NCBI RefSeq assembly: GCF_041381155.1
Contig: NC_091140.1
Coordinates: 22,410,864-22,474,863 of the forward strand
Direction of reading: 5' to 3'
Length of the DNA stretch: 64,000 bases
Source: Argopecten irradians
Lineage: Eukaryota > Mollusca > Bivalvia > Pectinida > Pectinidae
Below, piece by piece: positions 24,608-38,300 of this stretch. The position numbers and the translations under genes were made by a program. The notes under the pieces were generated by a model. That model saw only the letters and a program-made list of their open reading frames with translations, made no database searches and was not told the origin of the DNA. Positions within the stretch are counted from its first letter, which is position 1. Each line of letters begins with the position of its first letter.

Positions 24608-25741
24608 TCATGAGGAGTAGTATCTGAACAGTTTAATCTGGTCCAGTTCTTCCTCATCGTCGGGGTAGTACACAGAGATCCATATGACATTCTCGGAGTA
24701 CCGGCCCCTGTCACACTCCTGTGGTATTCTAGGTGGCATCTGAACTCCCACAGCCTGTATATGTCCTTTGTCAGTATGAAGTGTCTTTAGATGTTTTCCT
24801 TCGCCACTTATGAGCTCCAAACTCCGACTATCGCAGTCTACGATCACTAAGTTTCCATAACCATCGAAAGCCAGATCTGATGGCTGGAAGGAACCGTGAA
24901 TACCGGATACGGATCCTCGGCCTCTGTATCTGAAAATTGTTTTGAGTGAGCTGCTCATGACAAGAACGTTAGGTTTGCCCATTCCACCATACTTTTCGAT
25001 GTCCATGTCAATGGCGGCGATGTTACCCGTGACAGGACATGCAGACATTCGCCAGGGCCATATGATCCCCGTGTCCTGCCACAAATTGTTCTTCACCACA
25101 GCACCTTTGTGGTTGTATAAAGTGATTTTCCGTTTTGTTCCTATCACTAACTTGTCCTGACCTGTATAACAGATTGACGTCGGTCTGTGGTTGATTTTGA
25201 AAACCGACTTCGGACACCGAAGGTCCATCACAGTCTTCTTCTGCGTACACAGTAGGAACGGTGACTGGTGTTTGTCGTCTGCCAGGCTGATGTCATCCAC
25301 AAGCCAACGGCACGTGACGCTCTGCAGCACGCAGCCAATATTGTCAATCAGCGTTATTTCACTAGAAAACATGTCGCACGTCCATGCCTGGCCGCGTTCG
25401 TTTGGACAGATGGAGTGGACATCACACGGACATGGAAACGAGGACAAGATGATGGGTTCGTCCAAAAGTGTGTAGGAAGGTGGGTCAGGTTTGGGTATGA
25501 CGTCATAGGTGACCCATACACTACCATATTTAAACGTTTTCTCTGACACGGCGTCCTGTGAAGCATTTACTTTCGAACTCACCGCAGTCCCAACACGACT
25601 GTTTACACCATCATTGCAGGTCACTTTGGAATTTGTGTCATTAATGCTGATTTTGAATTCAGAAATGTCGTCCAAGATTTCATCCTTTTCCTCGTCCTCT
25701 TTCCCACTAACCTTTGAACCTTTAATTACCGCACAACCCAT
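24608..25741 (-). CDS. Beta-propeller-like protein without B-box, with N-terminal MGC
   Basis: The CDS is uninterrupted and encodes 377 aa. Residues 1-95 are short, charged and low in predicted structure. Residues about 96-377 align with the C-terminal domain of the gene at 18467: ILSSFPCPC versus ILSQFPSPC, GQAWTCD versus GHAWTCN, KRKITLYNHKG versus ENKITLYDVDG, CPVTGNIA versus CPLTGNIA. There is no B-box and no coiled coil. The start MGCAVIKGS puts Gly2 and Cys3 in place for N-myristoylation plus palmitoylation, so membrane anchoring is a reasonable inference, although position 6 is Ile rather than the preferred Ser/Thr. It is tail-to-tail with its relative, 3.8 kb away. A possible 5'UTR exon ends at a gtaagt donor near 27891 (minus strand); this is weak. 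Confidence 0.8.
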   Translation of the reverse strand: MGCAVIKGSKVSGKEDEEKDEILDDISEFKISINDTNSKVTCNDGVNSRVGTAVSSKVNASQDAVSEKTFKYGSVWVTYDVIPKPDPPSYTLLDEPIILSSFPCPCDVHSICPNERGQAWTCDMFSSEITLIDNIGCVLQSVTCRWLVDDISLADDKHQSPFLLCTQKKTVMDLRCPKSVFKINHRPTSICYTGQDKLVIGTKRKITLYNHKGAVVKNNLWQDTGIIWPWRMSACPVTGNIAAIDMDIEKYGGMGKPNVLVMSSSLKTIFRYRGRGSVSGIHGSFQPSDLAFDGYGNLVIVDCDSRSLELISGEGKHLKTLHTDKGHIQAVGVQMPPRIPQECDRGRYSENVIWISVYYPDDEEELDQIKLFRYYSS

Positions 25742-28243
25742 GTTGTCACACTGTCATGGAAACCACGCCAAACTTCTCTTCCAAAATAAGACCATGTCTC
25801 TCTTTCAGAATAAGGCTTATACCATAACCCAAGTTCAGAAATCCATGTCCACTCAGTGGAATTCCATACGTTCAAATGCTGTATAATCAAACATATTGTT
25901 CCATTTTGACGGTTTCCTATACAAGTCTAAAGTGATCCCTTCTTTGTTGCTTTTATCTCTGTTTTGTCCCGTGATAATCTTGTGGTATTTAGTTTGTAAG
26001 CGTCCGTATCTGATGTCCATTAGCAAAACGAGTACGTCGTAAGGTAAAATATCCCCACCCGTATTCTGTATCTAGTAAACACAAATCAGATTGTCTTGGA
26101 CGCTATAAAAGATAGAACAATTTGTAATTAACAATGACATTTATATATAAAATATATAACGTTAATCATTAATGTGTATTAACAATCACATACAGATAAG
26201 CGTATACAACACGTACCACGTGCATTGTTAGAACGGCAGCTCGTGAATGGCCTGGGCGGGTTTATTGACAGACATTGGCCCCAAATACGATGGATCCTTA
26301 AACACTAATGTTTAATTACTGGTGCGGATAAATACTTCGTGATAAGTCTGTCCGGGTGGTATAGAAGTCAGGTACGGTAACACGGGTACATTATATGGTT
26401 GATATAGTCGTAATTAGACATATAATACAGGTATATATACGTAGGATTATTAATTAATAAGGGCACTTGTTTGGTAATGTCAGTGTCTAGTATTAGATGG
26501 ACAGGTGCAATGGAGATGTTAAAGGTTCGAGACAGGTCTGACACCTCTTTAACTTGACACAACTTAGAAATATATTTACTAGCTTATTATCACTTGTCTT
26601 ACCAAGAAAAAATACGAGGGGGTTATATGAAATTATCATAATAGCCAAGAGTCAGGTTTTGATACGGTTTGGATGTGTATCTTAGTCGCAATGGAAAGGT
26701 CCTAATTGTAATCAGGTAACAGGTTATGACTAATTTTTAATTCCTGCACGGTATCTAATTCATCAGATATAATGAAGCTATTTAGTTAGTTTTCTTTTAT
26801 TTTTAGATCATTTTGTACGTTTTTCAAGGAAAGGGATTTTTTTGTAATTATTACCAACCGTCAAAAGTCATTATTTCGATATTTCTTGTACTTAATTGAT
26901 ATATTTTACTCATATTATCTTTAACAAGCCATTTGTTATCATTAATTCTGAATTCAATTGTATTTTGGTTGGAAAAGAAAATATATAACATTGGAATTCA
27001 GAGACCGTGAGATGGTTCAGATTGATGCTAACCTTTAAACTAGTGTTTATATAACTATCACCAATTATTCTAGAAGTATAAATACTAAGCTTAAACATTA
27101 ACGTCTTTGAAAATATATGACCTAAGAAATATGTAATTGATGTATATTCAAAATGTAAACAATGTATTTTACCTTGTACATTAGAAAAAATAAAAGATAT
27201 GAAAGAGAGAAAATACTATGTACTTAACAAATATTTCAAACAAAAATGAGGGAATGCATTCTCATTTTGGATGTTATAGGAATAATGAGCTTGGAATTGG
27301 AGAGTCTGGGGAAGTGTTAACTGTCAGTGTTAATCAAGTTATCTTCTGTAACAGTAGGCTGGGGGAGGGGGGAGGAGGGACGTTGGTCAGTACCTGGCAA
27401 ATGTCTATCGTGGGATTCGAACTCGCAACCCAGAGGTGGAGAGTGTTAATATGTCGAAACATCTTCACCACTCGGCCACCGAGGTCCCAGGCTGTGCAAC
27501 GAAAGATTGAAGTGAGAAAAAAAAAACCATTTCTTTGCAATTGCTGCTTTAGCACACTGGATGACGCACTTTCCTATAACACTTAATAACCAATACAATC
27601 ATTATAAAAAGTTATTAATTGTTGGTACAATATATCAGTAACAGTTAACAAAAGCTTATTGAATGTCAATCATTAGGCTATCAATTGTACTAGCGTAGCA
27701 CATAAAATATCACAAAAAGGACTCAAAATATTAGAGTAAATATAACGGACTTAAACTAAACTTTAACATTATGACTCAGCCTAAAGATTGAAATCGTAGT
27801 TCCAAATATCAGTGTCAACATTATAGCATTAAGTAAACAGTTACATATCAATACAAATCAAGAAAACAACATAGCTGAAATACTTACGACATTTGCTGTA
27901 TGGGAAAGCCTTGTATGGAGTTCGGCCAAGTGTTCGCGGGAAGTGTCAACTGTAATGTCAACAATACAGTAACATGACGGATCTTTCTACAGACATAACA
28001 AACTTTGAGCTAAAATAGTATTACTAATGATAATTGTGTTGATTGGTTTGACGTCACATTAAGAGCAAATGTACACGTTTTAGTTAAGTAAGTATCAGAC
28101 GATGTAGTAAGTAAATGTTTTATGTTTACAAAAGAATAGTTTCTTTAACGTTTTAACATTGTAACACATTCATTACAAAACATTAATGCACTGTCGAATA
28201 GCACACTTATCGCTTATCAACAAGGCTTGTTCTATATAGTATT
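25742..28243. other. Upstream region of the minus-strand propeller gene
   Basis: AT-rich and non-coding as far as I can read. It includes a truncated SINE (27358-27491). A minus-strand gtaagt at about 27886-27891 could be the donor of a 5'UTR exon. I found no lost B-box exon. Confidence 0.45.
27358..27491 (-). mobile_element. Truncated tRNA-headed SINE (same head as 8649)
   Basis: On the minus strand the head reads gacctcggtggccgagtggt, followed by the B box gagttcgaatcccac and ttgccaggtactgacc. The copy stops before the tail module. Confidence 0.7.
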
Positions 28244-28253
28244 ACCGTGTCCT

Positions 28254-28781
28254 GCAGGTAGGGCGTTAGAATTGTACCTGCTGCCCCTATTGCATGATCG
28301 TAAAAGGCGACTAAATTTAGGATCTTATCTTTTCTTTTCTTCCTAACTGACTTTATCTTTCCTAATGCCTCCCTTGGCACCGTCTCACTTTTGGCCTTGA
28401 GTTGAGCGTTCGCCCCTGTGATGAAGGCTCTGGGTTCTGTCCCCTGGCCGAGACACACCAAAGTCTATAAAAGTGGTAGTTTCTGCTCCTGCTTAGCGTT
28501 CAGCACACAGGGAGTGGGGCGACTGGCTCGCCCGTTGTCAGTATAATGTGACCGGGTGGAGTGTGTTGCTTGGTGTCTTCGGCGGCATGCTTCAGTGATA
28601 TAGCACTATAAAAAGGGCAACAGTTCCACTATACAAGAAGACACAACATAAATATACCGCAGTCTCTCAAAACACGCACCTCGCACAACATACACGCAGC
28701 ACACCGCATGCATGGGAGGCCGTCCTTACATGACCATAGCTGTTAATAGGACGTTAATTAATCAAACAAACAAACAAACAA
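28254..28781 (+). mobile_element. SINE-like element, 528 bp, with 10-bp target duplication
   Basis: ACCGTGTCCT flanks it at 28244-28253 and 28782-28791. The body contains 'cagtgatatagcactata' and ends with the tail gtccttacatgaccatagc then (CAAA)n. That tail is shared with the SINE at 8649, though the 5' parts differ. The start has no convincing A/B box, so the head type is uncertain. A much older copy is at 47800-48140. Confidence 0.75.
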
Positions 28782-28791
28782 ACCGTGTCCT

Positions 28792-31700
28792 AAATTGGTA
28801 TTGTAACTATATGAATACCCATTCAGTAACTAGTATGCCAAATACTAAAAGCAGTATGTAACGTTAAATGGAAATATATCTTGGCCTAGATTTCTTGGTG
28901 GAAATATACTTTACATAAAAAAACAAAGGTGCTCTTAATACACGTTTCCGTATTTCCGCTATATTTCCCCCTCCATTGTCACGACTTCCTGACATTTTTG
29001 TCTTCTTTTGTTACCCTGATATTACATATGAACCTAAACATGTGTATTATTAAAGGTCACATTTACCAATATTATAAGTGTCTTAGTTGAGAAATAATTT
29101 GTGATTCAAACTTAAAATAATTAAAAGATATTTATTTATAAGATTTTTCTTCTTCTATTTTCTTTACCAGTAGAAACCCGTTGAAAAGGCCAACTTTTCA
29201 TTAAGGGTAATAACAAGATATGTAGTTTATCAAATCAAAATAAAACCCACCTTTGACTCCAGAATTCCATACTAGTAAAATTATGATGAAAGTGTATGTT
29301 AAAGACATTTCGCAAAAATGTTTGTTGGGCAGACGCTCATCATTTTTAACATTAGAATGTGTTTAAGTCAAATTTATTTGTACTTATTTACCTGTTGGAT
29401 TATAAGAAAGAAACAGCTCACAAAATATTTAATGATTAATTCAGAATAGGTTCCACTGAATTGTATTGCCTAAGTTGAAATAGTATTTCATATATCAATT
29501 TTATATTTTGGTTAAAGGTTGAAGAGAGAAAAAATACAATTCTGTCATGAAATGTAAGTATTTCATCATCTATTTTTCATGAAGTGGAATCTTTTGTGGC
29601 AATATATTTGAATATTATTGCAGATAATAAACATCAGATCCTAATCAAATTGATTTTTTAAAAATGACATTAATGTGATTTTGTACATTTTTTAAATATC
29701 ATCAATAGGTTTTGTACCATCATTGATGGCATTAGTATTCTTTTGAATCCTATCATGTAGTACAATGTGAATATTTAGTTATGAAGTTCATATCAAATAT
29801 GAAGGCTTTTACGTTGAACTCATTGTATCTTTCCTATTTTATAAATAAAAACTACTTTTAACTTAAAAAAAAGAAATAATAATGCGTTATAAAATTATTC
29901 AATAAACTTGAAATTGTATGCTGTAGTCTTATGTTGTGCTGTGATAATACCATATTCGTCTTCTTCTAAGTAGGTCAGCGGGTGATTGTATCATCATGTC
30001 ACATTGAAATGCTAAATATCAGAGTTGTTACTACCTGTCTTTTCTAAAGTCGAAATAACAATAAATCTATCAATTATATAAGTAGCTTTCACTCAATAAC
30101 ACATCAGGTCAACAAGTGCGAGAAATGCGGGAGATTAAAAATATAAATCTGAGAAATGTTTAGCAATTTCAGCAGAAAGATTAAAACATTTTATTTCTAT
30201 TCAAATTCCATGCCGCAGTCCTGGAATTTCGCTTAGCGTGGCTTAAAGTTAAGAAACACGTAATATATGACATACGTAGACATTTCCCAGTTAAAAACGT
30301 AAAGCTTGGGTACCTAATATAGAAAACTTGCTGTCCTTTCGGTTCCCACCGATAATTTAAAACATAAAATTACTCATTTTTCTGGACGACAGTAAATTGT
30401 TGATTTGCACAAAAGTTTTATTTTATTTTATAGTTTGATTTAATGACTGGATTATATTTTACAACCGTTTGATTTTACCGCACCGAGCTTTGGCCATCAA
30501 ACTCCGATAAAGTGCGCGAGTAATCTCCCCTGACTAAGTAGAGTTTATGGTGGGAGGGCCATTTAAGTGCCACTATTGAGCGTTTTTATTCCTGTTTTAA
30601 ACATGTAGGCGTGTGTACCAAGTATCCACTGGACTGCTCTAGGATTTTCGTCCACCATCCCCGGGGTCCACACCACAGCAGGGGGTCCATGGTCATTGTC
30701 CATAACCTTTGGGGTCAACCAACTATTAAAAATTCCATTTTTTTTAGTGTAGGTCCTCTTTCTCGGCATGGTGCTTCTCTTATTGATTTATTTTAAATGA
30801 CGTTTTTAGTTTGCGATTTTACTTTTTCTCAATATGATGTTCTGTAATTAAATTGTTTATATTTCAATTACGACTTATAAAACGTATGGTCCTGTTTTCT
30901 CAAAAATGTATGGTGAGTTTTGAAAATGAATATTTACATTAATGGTTGTTTAGAAAAGACATTAGTGTAAATAAAAGTTGATGTAACATGAGCCATAACT
31001 GCCCTACAAAGCTGAAGCTGTTCTTCAAGGACCTCTTACCAATGTTAGTACCAAACCAACCAGTGAGTTGGACTGTGTAAAAAAAAACAAAAAAAAAACA
31101 ACAACAACCCTTAATCATTACTTTGGAGCTAGCTACGAGTTTTATCCGAGGTTAACAAAATAATTACATGCCATTGACCAAATAAATATGAAGATTGGGA
31201 CTGTTTCCCTATTACCATTGACTAAATAGAATATCAAACAGGTCTATGTACATGTATGTTTGAATTGTCCAGTTATTGTATAATCGATCAACCGAGGGTC
31301 TCCAGCGATACTTCATAAAGGAACTTTGCCAACTTCGCACGTTTTCGTTTTCTTCATTATTGATTGATTTTATAAACATTTTTCTACTTATCCACGTACT
31401 GACTAGCATGATATGCAAAAGAAACTTTCTCTGCTAAAAGGATTTTTTTCTATGACAATCTTTTACTTGTAAATATATATCTTTAGACATAACATAGTTG
31501 AAAATGCAGTAAAGATCGTGGTGGTATGCTTGGTTTTGAACTAAAGAATAAAAGAGGGCTAGATGACACAAAGGATGTAATTTTCACTGTTTCCGCCATA
31601 CACACTACAAACTAAAGCATTATCTGCCAAAAAGATATTATAAGTATGCAAAAACAAATAAGTTACACACAGTCACCGGAGAGTTTCGTGAAAAACTGTG

Positions 31701-34700
31701 AAAATCTCAATCCTCATTGTGTATTAAAGTTACAATAAAATGGTTTGAATCCAACAGTTCTTTTCGCTCAGAATAGTATCATATCTTAATTTTTTGTTTT
31801 TACTAATTTCACAATTTTCAGTCAAATAATATAATTCTCAGTGACTACATTGAAGGTGTAAAATAAAAAAAGTTGATAGATTATGATCGACTTCACACTT
31901 AAAATGTTTAATATTTTATCGAAGTGAAAACCTTCAAGTAACTTTTGTAACTTAAGAAAAATACTTAATCGTCTGCTCCTCTTTTTGATAGTGTAAAAAT
32001 ATCATTTTTCGGCGGTGGAGCATCTTTAAATAATATCAACTATCCTGTACATATTTTAATATTTATCTGTTACTCTTGTGCATTTTATTTTAGGTCGTCA
32101 TGTATGTTTGTATCTGTACTTAATTTCATCTATTGACTGTAACTTTGTAAGGAATTGGCTTCATGAGTTGTCATAACTTGTGCCAAATCCTTTTTCCCCT
32201 TTTGGTAAATAAAATATGGTTAAAGTCCAAAGTACTTAATTTTGCATCACTTGGTATTTTTTCTGATTGATTGATTTTCACATCTTGATTATCGAAGATA
32301 CAAACAAGATGGGATTTGGCACGAGTTAATATAATTTTTTCAGCGTCTTCTCATATAAATTCTTCGAACTAAACATTTTCATTTTACATGTATGTCTCAT
32401 TGAATTTACCTCGAAATTGTTCTAGACCATAATTATAAAATACTTGTTCCTATGACGTGTCTGTGAAAACGAGTGCTGTTTCATAGTTACCAGATGTTAT
32501 AATATAATTACAGTTTTGGTAATTTTCCTATTTCTTATTTATCTAATACAATGATTTACATTTTCCGAGCTACATTGAACATACTAGTATACATACTAAT
32601 ACATTAGAGTTATATGTGCCATAACTTTCATATTCACGAATCAAGAAAATTGCCAACATTTTGAGAATTGCAGTACTTACACTGTATAGGTTTTAGTTAA
32701 GTATAAATTCTATACTGCCAAACATCATTAGATTTACATCTGCCATGCAGTGAAATGCGTACATAGCTTGTGGTCTTCAATTTTATTTCATATTTTTACA
32801 GTGTTGTTTGTAAATTTAAAGTTATTTCTGTTTAATCATTTTTTCCATTTAAATGTTAATAAGGCATACAAAACAAGAATTTGACAATGCATAAATTTTG
32901 ATTTGTAACTAAAGTTTACAAGGCATCATACATGTTTGTTTGTCTATTTGAATGATTTTCAGCAATTATTTCAGCAAAGTGGATGGTTTCAGTATATTAT
33001 TGAAGAAAAATAACATTGCAAACTACTTTTACGTCCTTTAGTTTACGCTCAAAATCCTTCAGAAATATTTAATACTGGTCAACAATTTGTTAAAGGAAGA
33101 AAGAACACTTTGATCTTTATCGTATATGTGTAATTTTGTTGATTTATTTGTGTAAATAAAATATTTATTATTCTGGTATATATAGCCATGTAGATCATAG
33201 TAATGGATAAGTCTTATAAAATTATTCATTATTGTTTATATGTACATGTACCTATAATCCTTCATCCCTGGAGATCCACCTTGATACAGCTAGCAACTAA
33301 CAATATATTTGTACTATGGGCAGCCTAATGAGACTTATCCAAAGTCAAATTTTGAATTGTCTCTCTGTTAATATGTTAATATGATTATCATTCTTCTTCT
33401 TTTCTTGTGTTATTTTAAAATCATCAAATATTTAAGTAAGGTAACTCCTAAGAAACTAATTATGGGTAAACACTAGTAATTACAAATATAGTTGTAACTC
33501 CACAAATCAAATATATGTGTATTTTGTGAGATTGGTTCTTGATGCCCATCAGTGGATGGCTAATTGTGTTAAACACATGTGGACTTTATAGCCTGTATCT
33601 GTTGTGGCGAATAGGACCAATATCACAAAATATACATACTATCAAGTATAGTTAGAATTATGTGATAATATTTGGTTATTATATAAAAACAAAATGAAAA
33701 TTAACTGTTAATTTATAGAGTTACAATAAATATGATAAAAAATTATGTAATTCCTCATCTAGGAGTTACCTCCCCTTATTTTCATAAACCTCATCATGTA
33801 TATATGTTTTATATAATTATTTGTTTGTACCACCAATATCAGGAGAAGACTATGATAAGCTACGCCTGATGTCTAATCCAATTGACACTAACATCTTTTT
33901 GTCAATAAAATATTTGGAAATTGAAATATGTGTATTTTTTTTAATATGTGTGAATTTCATTATACTTTTGCCATTCTTCATAGTTTGCTTTGCTGTTTCC
34001 TTTTTGAATACACAAGCGAATTTAACAGTTTAACTGTAAAGGCACCCCAAGTTTGATGTTCCCCCCAAAGTATCATGACTTTTCTCATGGGTACCCACGA
34101 CTGAACATCAAAGTTTACGATAAACTCCATACACCCAGGTAATATAAGAAATGGACTATAGTCTTTAATGCTCATTTTCTGTTTGAGCTCAAATCAATAG
34201 GGTCGTGGCGAATGGGTTTGCATCCGTTTTAAACACGATCGGAACATAAAAACCCAAATTTCCGGAAACTTGAAAAATATATAACACTACAATAGCCTAA
34301 TTCTTTAGAAACTGTGGTAAAATATCCACCGCGCAAACCGGGATTTCGTGAAATTGATTGGTTTTTGTAAAAGGGATATTTTAAATGCATCGCTGTGTGA
34401 GAGAAACACTTTCAATTTGAGTGGTTTTATGTGTTTATATTTACGCAGATCCAAACAAAGGGTTGTAATAAAATCTGAGGATCTGTGCCACCCCACCATT
34501 TAACATACCTCGGCAGTCTGGACCTTTAAACCATCAAATCAACAGATATCACTACCATCACTGCTGGCTCATCATGTATCTGAAGACCGACAGAGTGTGG
34601 TGAAGAATTAATCAGTATACCAAGTAATGTTAAACATTGAAAAATTAACATAATGATTGGTACAGCATATAAGCGCAACGGTTCTTTTCTGTGTGGTTAG

Positions 34701-34905
34701 AAATTAAGTAGAATACCAAGTAATATCAAGCATTAACAAATTAAGATAACGACTGGCATATTTCATAAATGCAATGACTTTTACCGATATGTAAAAATGA
34801 AATAAAAATAGAAATTGAAACACAACTGAAAGAATAGAAAAATAAGGTATAGAAATAATTTAGTGAGTTCTGTTTTATCTCTCTGAAACAAAATGATACT
34901 TTCTC
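28792..34905. other. AT-rich region with no recognisable gene
   Basis: Six kilobases in which the longest frames are under 75 codons, lack homology that I recognise and have no consistent splice sites. A slightly GC-richer patch at 30550-30780 resembles no family I know. A word common near bivalve repeats (ggcggtggagcatcttt) is at about 32012. Confidence 0.5.
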
Positions 34906-35314
34906 TTAAAGGCCCATTACCTTTTCGGAGCAAAATATAAAGGTTTCTTAAAAAACATTAATAACATCAGAAAATGCATACCGATGACCTAAAATAAGGT
35001 TACGACACCAAACATATGCAAGATTTCCTGAGTAATATATGAAAACATTGGAGAGTCAATTCGCTGTTTTGCCGTCTGGCGCAATGATAATCAACTACAG
35101 CGCGGTACTTAGGATGACGGCGGGAAACATAATACGACCCGCTTTATGAAAATAAACATTTTATTTATTCTAATCAAATCGTTCAGAAGGTGATGATAAA
35201 TGTAGTATTAACGGTAAGCTAATAACTTTTGCAACTCTACAAAATTATCGATCTTGTTTTACATTCCCATTTTAAAAATAAAAAGCCGTATGGGAAAGGT
35301 AGTGGGCCTTTAAA
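34906..35314. mobile_element. piggyBac-like MITE, about 0.4 kb, TTAA at both ends
   Basis: The left end TTAAAGGCCCATTACCTTTT and the right end, read inversely, TTAAAGGCCCACTACCTTTC, meet TTAA on each side. A TTAA target fits piggyBac elements. No transposase is encoded. Confidence 0.65.
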
Positions 35315-38300
35315 GGGCATCAAAACAAGTTTTCAGATTATCAAAAAATAATATGGGTTAATGACAATGGACAATGGATGATTTTTTTAATTTCAGTTTA
35401 TTTTATGATGTCTTCTTTGATAGGATCAGTGATAGATTTTCATCTGTTGTATTTTGGGTCATTGACATCTGTCATCCTGATCCTATATTTTCTTTTTATT
35501 ACCATTCATATTGGTTATCTTCGACTGCTGATATTTCTTAACAGGCTGGTGGATTTTCAGGTTCAAAACTTTTAAAAATATCGATTCATTTCCGTAATCG
35601 AATTCTAAAATGGTACACTTACTATATTTTGATATGGCAGATATTGTATCATAACACGATTCATTTTGCTATGCTTTAATTTATTTGGACAGCTACTAAG
35701 ACTTAAAACAACAATAAATACACTGAAACTCAGTTAATTCCAACTCGAATGGATCACAACAAAAACGAGTTAATCGAGTGTCCGAATCAAGTTATCAAGT
35801 ATCCAAGCAACATGTTCTATGTACTAGTTACGAGTTGTAAAGTGCTGTAAACAAGAAGATGTCAAAGGTCAATGCAAACTTATACTTACAACAGACTATT
35901 GAATAAAATCTTTTCAATAACGATACTTTGAATGCCACTGTTGGAATTATTTGAGGATACCGTCATTTCATATATTTTTACGGAATAATCCTAGAATTAT
36001 ATCTTAAAGTGTGATTTGGATGTTCAAATGATTAAACACAACGGAATGATCAATGGTAATTCCAAAGTTAAAGGTCTGCACGAGGAACAGAACCAGCTAA
36101 TTCTTTCTTCATCGACAACATGTATATGTGATACGAATGTGGACCAAATAAGGGTATGAAGTCCTAGTCTGTATCTAGAGCAATAAGTTATCAGTATGTT
36201 GGCTAAATCATGATTAACCAAAAATCATTTTGAAAGCTTTACAAATGTTGCTTTTTATCGTCATTTCGAAAACATCCACGCAAGGAAATATCCATACAAG
36301 AAATAGGTGAAGGTGCACGTGAAGACTGTGTGTGACAAATATGTGGTAGTCATTATTGGATTGACACAAGATATTCTTGTCACAGTTTCTGTAACAAATG
36401 ATATGATGTGAATCAAACTGCAAAATTATTCTTATTCTTGTATGTTATCTAAAAGCCAATTAAGCATTGAACGTCTTTCAGTTCGCATTCATAGCCAAAA
36501 TTAATGCCAACCGGACAGAGACAAGCGCGCTTCATGTTGGATTTTCCTCTGTCCAGTTGACGTCTTAATAAGCGATTGAAGTTCATTGTCCATATGACTG
36601 CCAACTGCTAAGGTTACATAGTGTAACTGAAAATGTAAATATATTCGACAGCACCACAAATGTATTTAATAGCATAACTTTCGTTGTCATTTATAACTTG
36701 TCTCACATTGTTTTTCAATGATAAGAATATATGGAAATCCAACCACAAAATTTTAAAACCATCACTAGCATTGGTATTGTTTGAAGGTTTTACACTTTGA
36801 AGGCTTTAAAGAACAATACAACACACACATCTTACACATGTATCCGACTCTAGGATGATAAAGGCTAGATATAATAGACAATCAATTAAGACAACAAAAG
36901 CAAATATTTTAAAGATAGTTTTCAGATTAATCATAGAATAATGAAATTTTGAAATGGTATATGTTTCTTATGTATCGATCTCTCAGTTTGATAATATAAC
37001 TGAAGTTCTTTTTGAAACATGAGTAAAGGAAGTGCATTTATCGATTTTGTTTGAGAGTATACTCTGCGTTTATAACTAAATGAATATTTGTTATTTCATG
37101 GTTGGGGTTACCTAGTATATCATCTATAATTGTTACAGTTTTTTTTCAGTTTTGTTTTCTGTTCAGACAGTAAATATGTTTACAATGTTGTATATCCTGA
37201 AAAGGTGAAAATTGGATTCTATATTTCTACAAAAAGAACAATAAGATGAATCGAGCACTATTTTGGATCAAAATATTTGTTGGTTTCGAACACTTTCGAC
37301 AATCGTCTAATTTTAGTATTGGAATCATTTCTCATCCCAAATCATATTTATGTTTTTTCCAATTATCGGTTGTTCATGATGTATTTTGAATTTCTTTTTT
37401 ATTGTTTTACAAATGAATCATAAATTGACAATATACTTTGATTTTTGTTTTTGTTTTTGTTCTTACCTTAAATATGATTTGGGCAATGCGGAACACAAAA
37501 CGAGATCGTTGAATTCTTTGAAAAGTCCATTGTAAAATACCGTTTCATTTTGTAAATGGACGCGTAAAAGAGAATTTCTCACAAAACACCTCATAGTTCA
37601 AAGTTGATTACTGATGTTCATTACACTTGTCAATTACAAATGTAATACCCTTTTCGGACCATTTATTATAGTTGACAAAATATTTTTTTCTTGTTAAACA
37701 ATAATGGTTGATGAAATAACATAATAAAATTGTTTGTTTACTTATACCATTAATGCCAATAGAGGACAAGGCGTTTATACTTCCGGACTACATGGTCTAT
37801 GTGTTACTATAGTAACTAACAGTACTACTAGTATTTTCTTCTTTGGATTACGATTATTCTTGGTTTATTATTTGTTTGGTCAGCGAGGGCAGCAAACAAC
37901 TAAGAGTGAATTTTACTGAAAAGTGCAAAAAAAAAAAAAAAAAAAAGGAGAAAAGCAGACGAAATAAAAGAGTTATTTATTCTCACGACCACCACCCGTC
38001 TTGTTTGTCTGTACATGTTAGTGTCTCTGCTTTCGGAGACATTGACTGTTTCACGGGTATCATACTAATCGCCGGATTAAGCCAGACGGAGATCCGTTTC
38101 TCTAGGCCGTTCACACCACGGCACAGTGAATAACATATTTATGTCTCTTTTTAGAGCACTTATTTTACGACGGGTAAATGTGGATCGGACATGCGCAGTC
38201 GGACTTTTACAGGTGTAATGGAATTCAGTTGCGTCAAGTCGGTGCGCGTTTTTATATTCTTGCCTTATACGTGATTCAGAAAACATAAAATGGCCATTTC

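Noticed and set aside
33821-34033. Hydrophobic 70-codon frame, possible small membrane protein
   Set aside because: AT-rich sequence gives Phe/Ile/Leu by default; no ATG context, no homology that I recognise and no splice signals.
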